Shown here piece by piece: positions 40,134 through 43,529 of a stretch of 43,529 nt of DNA. Origin of the DNA: Streptomyces sp. WZ.A104 (lineage in GTDB: Bacteria; Actinomycetota; Actinomycetes; Streptomycetales; Streptomycetaceae); contig NZ_NWVL01000067.1 in assembly GCF_002382885.1 (NCBI RefSeq), positions 1 to 43,529 on the forward strand. The letters are read 5' to 3'. Made by a program: the position numbers and the translations under genes. How positions within the stretch are numbered: the first letter of the stretch is position 1; every line of letters begins with the position of its first letter. The notes beneath the pieces were generated by a model. That model searched no databases, was not told the origin of the DNA, and was given only the letters and a program-made list of their open reading frames with translations.

Positions 40134-40164
40134 GACACTAAGTCGACAAGTGGCGCACGTTCAA
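40134..40164 (-). promoter_or_regulatory. Candidate ftsZ promoter overlapping a WhiA-type GACAC site
   Basis: On the minus strand TTGAAC (40159-40164) and TAGTGT (40135-40140) are separated by 18 nt, close to the vegetative consensus. GACAC (40134-40138 on the plus strand) overlaps the -10. GACAC is the core bound by the sporulation regulator WhiA, and further copies are at 40105-40109 and 40005-40009 (minus strand). In S. venezuelae WhiA and WhiB activate ftsZ; control here is inferred. Confidence 0.6.
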
Positions 40165-40195
40165 CGAACACGCCGAACCTCCCGTTTTTCTTTTC

Positions 40196-40226
40196 ACCCT
40201 ATGTGATCACCCGTAGCGCTGACCAA
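40196..40226 (-). promoter_or_regulatory. Second candidate ftsZ promoter
   Basis: TAGGGT (40196-40201, minus strand) fits a -10, with TTGGTC (40221-40226) as a weak -35 at 19 nt. The palindrome GTGATCAC (40203-40210) lies between them and could be a regulator site. Streptomyces ftsZ is known to have several promoters. Confidence 0.4.
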
Positions 40227-40231
40227 CCAGG

Positions 40232-40245
40232 GTGCTGGCCAGCAC
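40232..40245. promoter_or_regulatory. 14-bp perfect palindrome just after ftsQ
   Basis: GTGCTGGCCAGCAC is perfectly self-complementary with no loop, starting 10 nt downstream of the ftsQ stop. It is too short a stem to be a convincing terminator and may be a protein-binding site. Confidence 0.35.
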
Positions 40246-40254
40246 AAATGCCCG

Positions 40255-41049
40255 TCAACTCGCTGATACCGCCGGGGCGCTGGGAGCGCTTACGTCGAAG
40301 TGCCCCGCTTTGGGGGCGGCTTTCATGAGCGCGGTGAGAACACGTGCCTTCACCGGCCCGTCCTCGCCGCTGCCCCAGGTCACCACACGATCCCGGGTCA
40401 GCCGCAAGGAGATCGCGTCGTACGAGATGACCCGTACGGCTTCGGTATCCTTGGCGACGCCCGCGGGAAGGTCTCCGGCGACCCGTACCGCTTCCCGCAG
40501 CAGACGGTCGTCGCCGAAACGGCGAAGGCTCGCGGAGGGGGCGGGGGTCAGCTCCAGCAGGGGCACATCCTTCGGTGCCTTGTCCACGGTGGCGAAGCGG
40601 ACGCCCTTCGCGTCCACTTCCACGAACTTTCCGCCCTTCTCGACCAGCAGGACCGGCTCCCGTTCCGTCACCTTAAGACTGATGCCGTGGGGCCAGGAAC
40701 GAGCGACATCCACTGTGTCGATACGAGGCAACTTCTGGCGCAACCTGCTCTCCATGGCGTCGGTGTCCACGGAGACCAGCGGGGCGCCGACCGGTGCGGC
40801 CGCCACCGCTTCCACCTCTGCGCGGGTGAGCACCTCGACGCCGCTCGTACGGACGCGTTCGACGCGCAGCCAGGAGGAGCCGTAGAGCACCCAGATCACG
40901 AACGCGGTGAGAAGGGCCGCCGCGAGGGCGATCAGGATCAGCAGCGTACGGCGGCTGATCCCGCGCCCCTCGGGGCCGGTCAGCGGCGGGCGGGCGGGGG
41001 TGCCCGCCCGCTCGGAGGCGCCGCGCTGGGCGGTCGTCGGTCCGGCCAC
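40255..41049 (-). CDS. ftsQ: Cell division protein FtsQ
   Basis: FtsQ (DivIB) is a single-pass divisome protein that links early and late division proteins. The product has 264 residues from the GTG at 41047-41049, with AAGGAG 6 nt upstream. A 30-residue proline-rich cytoplasmic tail precedes one membrane helix (RTLLILIALAAALLTAFVIW, about 34-56). The POTRA domain follows with SWLRVERVRTSGVEVLTRAE and LPRIDTVDVARSWPHGISLK, then VTEREPVLLVEKGGKFVEVD. Its length is typical. It follows murG by about 60 nt; murC, which lies between them in many bacteria, is absent. The call is firm. Confidence 0.95.
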   Translation of the reverse strand: MAGPTTAQRGASERAGTPARPPLTGPEGRGISRRTLLILIALAAALLTAFVIWVLYGSSWLRVERVRTSGVEVLTRAEVEAVAAAPVGAPLVSVDTDAMESRLRQKLPRIDTVDVARSWPHGISLKVTEREPVLLVEKGGKFVEVDAKGVRFATVDKAPKDVPLLELTPAPSASLRRFGDDRLLREAVRVAGDLPAGVAKDTEAVRVISYDAISLRLTRDRVVTWGSGEDGPVKARVLTALMKAAPKAGHFDVSAPSAPAVSAS

Positions 41050-41111
41050 GCTCGCTCCTTCGCCGGGCCCGGGGCGTGTGCCCCGGGCTCGAACCGCCTC
41101 GCGCCGCACGC

Positions 41112-42200
41112 CTAGCTGCGTGCGGCGATCGCTTCGTACACCATGCCGACGAGCAGGTCGTCGGCGTCGCGCCGGCCGAACTCCGCGGCCGCACGGGACA
41201 TTTCGTACAGCCGGTGGGGGTCCGACAGCACCGGCAGGACATTGGCCTGCACCCACTCCGGGGTGAGCGCCGCGTCGTCGACCAGCAGGCCGCCGCCGGC
41301 GTTGACCACCGGCTGGGCGTTGAGCCGCTGTTCGCCGTTGCCGATGGGCAGCGGGACGTAGGCGGCGGGGAGCCCGACGGCGGAGAGTTCGGCGACGGTC
41401 ATCGCGCCCGCACGGCAGAGCATCATGTCGGCCGCGGCGTACGCGAGGTCCATCCGGTCCACGTACGGTACCGGGATGTACGGCGGCATCCCGGGCATGT
41501 TGTCGATACGCGGCAATTCGTTCTTCGGACCGACCACATGCAGGATCTGGATCCCGGAGCGCTGGAGCAGCGGCGCGACCCGCTGGACGACCTCGTTGAG
41601 GTGGCGGGCGCCCTGCGAGCCACCGGAGACCAGCAGCGTCGGCAGGTTGGGGTCGAGGCCGAAGGAGGCGCGGGCCTCCGGGCGGACCCGGGCGCGGTCC
41701 AGGGTGGCGATGGTGCGGCGCAGCGGGATGCCGATGTAGCGGGCGCCGCGCAGTTTGCTGTCCGGGGTGGATACGGCGACCCCGTGGGCGTACCGCGAGC
41801 CGATCTTGTTGGCCAGGCCCGGGCGGGCGTTGGCCTCGTGTACGACGATGGGCACACCGACCCGCTTGGCCGCGAGGTAGCCGGGCAGGGCGACATAGCC
41901 GCCGAAGCCGACCACGCAGTCCGCCTTGGTGCGCTCCAGGACCTGCTCGGCCGCCTTGATGGTGCCGCGCAGTCGGCCCGGGACGGTGATCAGTTCGGGC
42001 GTGGGCTTGCGGGGCAGCGGGACGGCGGGGATGAGCGCCAGCTCGTATCCCCGCTCGGGTACGAGCCTGGTCTCCAGTCCGCGTTCCGTGCCGAGGGCAG
42101 TGATTCCCACGGTCGGGTCCTGCCTGCGCAGGGCGTCTGCGAGGGCAAGCGCGGGCTCGATGTGTCCGGCGGTCCCCCCGCCGGCGAGTACGACATGCAC
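41112..42200 (-). CDS. murG: UDP-GlcNAc:lipid I N-acetylglucosaminyltransferase MurG
   Basis: MurG adds GlcNAc to lipid I to form lipid II on the inner face of the membrane. The product has 362 residues, starting at the GTG at 42198-42200 as MHVVLAGGGTAGHIEPALAL. The GT-B fold shows the glycine loop GGGTAGH, VVGFGGYVALPGYLAAK, VVHEANARPGLANK, and in the second half TLLVSGGSQGARHLNEVV and DMMLCRAGAMTVAELSAVGL for UDP-GlcNAc binding. It starts 6 nt after the ftsW stop. The call is firm. Confidence 0.97.
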   Translation of the reverse strand: MHVVLAGGGTAGHIEPALALADALRRQDPTVGITALGTERGLETRLVPERGYELALIPAVPLPRKPTPELITVPGRLRGTIKAAEQVLERTKADCVVGFGGYVALPGYLAAKRVGVPIVVHEANARPGLANKIGSRYAHGVAVSTPDSKLRGARYIGIPLRRTIATLDRARVRPEARASFGLDPNLPTLLVSGGSQGARHLNEVVQRVAPLLQRSGIQILHVVGPKNELPRIDNMPGMPPYIPVPYVDRMDLAYAAADMMLCRAGAMTVAELSAVGLPAAYVPLPIGNGEQRLNAQPVVNAGGGLLVDDAALTPEWVQANVLPVLSDPHRLYEMSRAAAEFGRRDADDLLVGMVYEAIAARS

Positions 42201-42206
42201 CGAAAT

Positions 42207-43529
42207 TCACCGCTCTCCGGACGGACGCTTCTTGACGCGCCGTCTCATCGTCTTCCATCTCACCCCGGGCTTCCGCATGGCCAGGGCCGCCTTCGCGGCG
42301 GGATCCTCCCGTGCGAAGGCGATCATCAGCCCGACCGCGAACATCGTCGGCAGCAGAGCCGATCTCCCGTAGGAGAACAGCGGGAGCGGAACCCCGGCGA
42401 TCGGCAACAGGCCGAGCACCGCACCGATGTTGATCACGGCCTGGGCCGTGATCCACGTGGTCACGCCTCCCGCGGCATACCTCACGAAGGGGTCCTCCGT
42501 GCGTCCGGCCACGCGGATACCCGCATAGCCTAGAGCCGCGAACAGGGCGAGCACGGACAGCGTCCCCGCCAGACCCAGTTCCTCACCGGTGATGGCGAAG
42601 ATGAAGTCGGTGTGAGGTTCGGGGAGTTGCCCCCATTTTTCCACACTCGCACCCAGACCGGAACCGAACCATCCGCCGGACGCCAGAGCGTAGATTCCGT
42701 GTGCGGCCTGCCAGCAGCCGTCCTCCGGGTCGGGTTCGCCGACGATGCCCATGCAGGAGAGCCGGGACATCCGGTTGGGGCTGGTCCAGATCAGCAGGAA
42801 CGCGATGACGGCGGCGAAGCCGAGCACCCCGGCGAACAGCCGGGTGGGGGCGCCGGCCAGCCAGAGCAGGCCGAACAGGATCGCCGCGAGAATGATCGCG
42901 GTTCCCATGTCGCCACCGAGCATGATCAGTCCGAGCAGCATGAAGGCGACCGGCACGAGCGGCACGAGCATGTGCTTCCACTGGGTCAGCAGCCGCTTGT
43001 CCTGTTTGCGGGCGAGCAGGTCCGCGCCCCACAGAATCAGGGCGAGCTTGCCGAACTCGCTGGGCTGGAGCTGGAAGGAGCCGCCCAGAGAGAGCCAGTT
43101 CTGGTTGCCGTTGACCGACATCCCTATCCCGGGGACCTGGACCAGGACCATCAGGAAGGCGGTGACCATCAGCAGCGGGTAGGCCAGGGCCCGGTGGAGT
43201 TTGACCGGCATCCGGGCGGCGATCAGCATCAGCGCGCCGCCGATGACTGCGGCGAGGAACTGCTTCCCGAAGAAGTACGTCGAGGGCTTGCTGATGTCCA
43301 GCGCCTTGATCATCGAGGCGGAGTAGACCATCACCAGGCCCAGCACCGTGATCAGGAGGCTGGAGCCGAGGATCACGTAGTAGGCGGTCAGGGGCCGGTC
43401 CCAGGCCCGTCGTGCCCGCTCGAAGGCCCGGCGCGGTCCGCCGCCGCGTCCGGAGCGCGGGGTGCGGGGGCCCGAGCCGCCGCGTGCGGAGCCGCGGGCC
43501 GTCTCGGGACGCCGGGCGCCGGTGGCGAG
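42207..43529 (-). CDS. ftsW: Cell division lipid II polymerase/flippase family protein FtsW (partial, 5' end beyond window)
   Basis: FtsW is a SEDS-family glycosyltransferase that builds septal peptidoglycan. The frame is open from the stop at 42207 to the right edge. The extra N-terminal part is a basic, glycine/arginine-rich tail (GPRTPRSGRGGGPRRAFERA) running into WDRPLTAYYVILGSSLLITV, so a GTG at 43376 is internal. Ten or so membrane helices are visible, with GMSVNGNQNWLSLGGSFQLQ, PSEFGKLALILWGADLLARK, GLGASVEKWGQLPEPHTDFI and GVPLPLFSYGRSALLPTMFA. These are SEDS signatures. The RodA and SpoVE paralogues are excluded by its place beside murG. The start lies outside. Confidence 0.95.
   Translation of the reverse strand, partial: LATGARRPETARGSARGGSGPRTPRSGRGGGPRRAFERARRAWDRPLTAYYVILGSSLLITVLGLVMVYSASMIKALDISKPSTYFFGKQFLAAVIGGALMLIAARMPVKLHRALAYPLLMVTAFLMVLVQVPGIGMSVNGNQNWLSLGGSFQLQPSEFGKLALILWGADLLARKQDKRLLTQWKHMLVPLVPVAFMLLGLIMLGGDMGTAIILAAILFGLLWLAGAPTRLFAGVLGFAAVIAFLLIWTSPNRMSRLSCMGIVGEPDPEDGCWQAAHGIYALASGGWFGSGLGASVEKWGQLPEPHTDFIFAITGEELGLAGTLSVLALFAALGYAGIRVAGRTEDPFVRYAAGGVTTWITAQAVINIGAVLGLLPIAGVPLPLFSYGRSALLPTMFAVGLMIAFAREDPAAKAALAMRKPGVRWKTMRRRVKKRPSGER

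Noticed and set aside
41050..41111. Search for murC between murG and ftsQ
   Set aside because: The gap is only 62 nt, so no gene fits; absence is normal for Streptomyces and not a deletion.
43374..43376. GTG at 43376 as the ftsW start
   Set aside because: The frame continues upstream to the window edge with a basic tail running into the first helix (WDRPLTAYY), so the true start is outside the window.

Overview
This window is core chromosome of a high-GC actinobacterium, almost certainly a Streptomyces (genus is an inference). The evidence is very strong GC bias at third codon positions, many GTG starts, ATGA/GTGA gene overlaps, and gene content in the classic streptomycete order: histidine operon, then dnaE, lspA, ileS, divIVA, sepF, ftsZ, ftsQ, murG, ftsW. 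No insertion sequence, prophage, CRISPR array, tRNA or rRNA was seen, and nothing looks recently acquired.

Layout. A PucR-type regulator runs off the left edge (1-758). A leftward histidine operon follows (973-6736): hisD, hisC, hisB, a 55-residue membrane protein, hisH, hisA (the dual-function priA type), a Rid-family gene and hisF. Most junctions overlap, and the operon closes with a hairpin at 913-955. Reading away from hisD are an uncharacterised repeat/membrane protein, a helical-repeat protein, a stand-alone Lon substrate-binding-domain protein and a YbaK-type deacylase (6896-11041). Next, leftward, are a DUF2567-like membrane protein, an ABC-2 exporter pair and an NYN-domain protein (11162-15374). 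A rightward 59-residue hydrophilic protein follows, then a strong two-way terminator and leftward dnaE.

From 19688 to 26281 are rightward genes for a DUF2252 protein, a membrane protein, a membrane-anchored DsbA-like thioredoxin, a Tat-exported PhoD-type phosphatase and an MscS-like channel, with one leftward dienelactone-hydrolase-like gene among them. From 26314 to 30955, leftward, are a CPA1 Na+/H+ antiporter, a GNAT acetyltransferase, an RluA-family pseudouridine synthase, lspA and a DksA/TraR-like protein with a lysine/alanine-rich tail. Then comes a T-box leader and ileS (rightward).

The right end is the division and wall cluster, read leftward: ftsW (start outside the window), murG, ftsQ, a regulatory gap, ftsZ, ylmD/pgeF, ylmE/yggS, sepF, yggT and divIVA. 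There is no murC between murG and ftsQ; in Streptomyces that gene is normally elsewhere. These genes jointly make lipid II, build and anchor the Z-ring and drive polar growth.

I did not find a clearly new multi-gene system. The points most worth a second look are: the T-box leader of ileS with a Shine-Dalgarno-sequestering hairpin; the ftsQ-ftsZ gap with a near-consensus promoter overlapping a WhiA-type GACAC word and a separate operator-like repeat; a Rid protein in the his operon that seems to lack the catalytic arginine; a DksA-like protein with one zinc ligand changed; a repeat-plus-two-helix membrane protein opposite hisD; and a dispersed intergenic repeat at two convergent gene ends.
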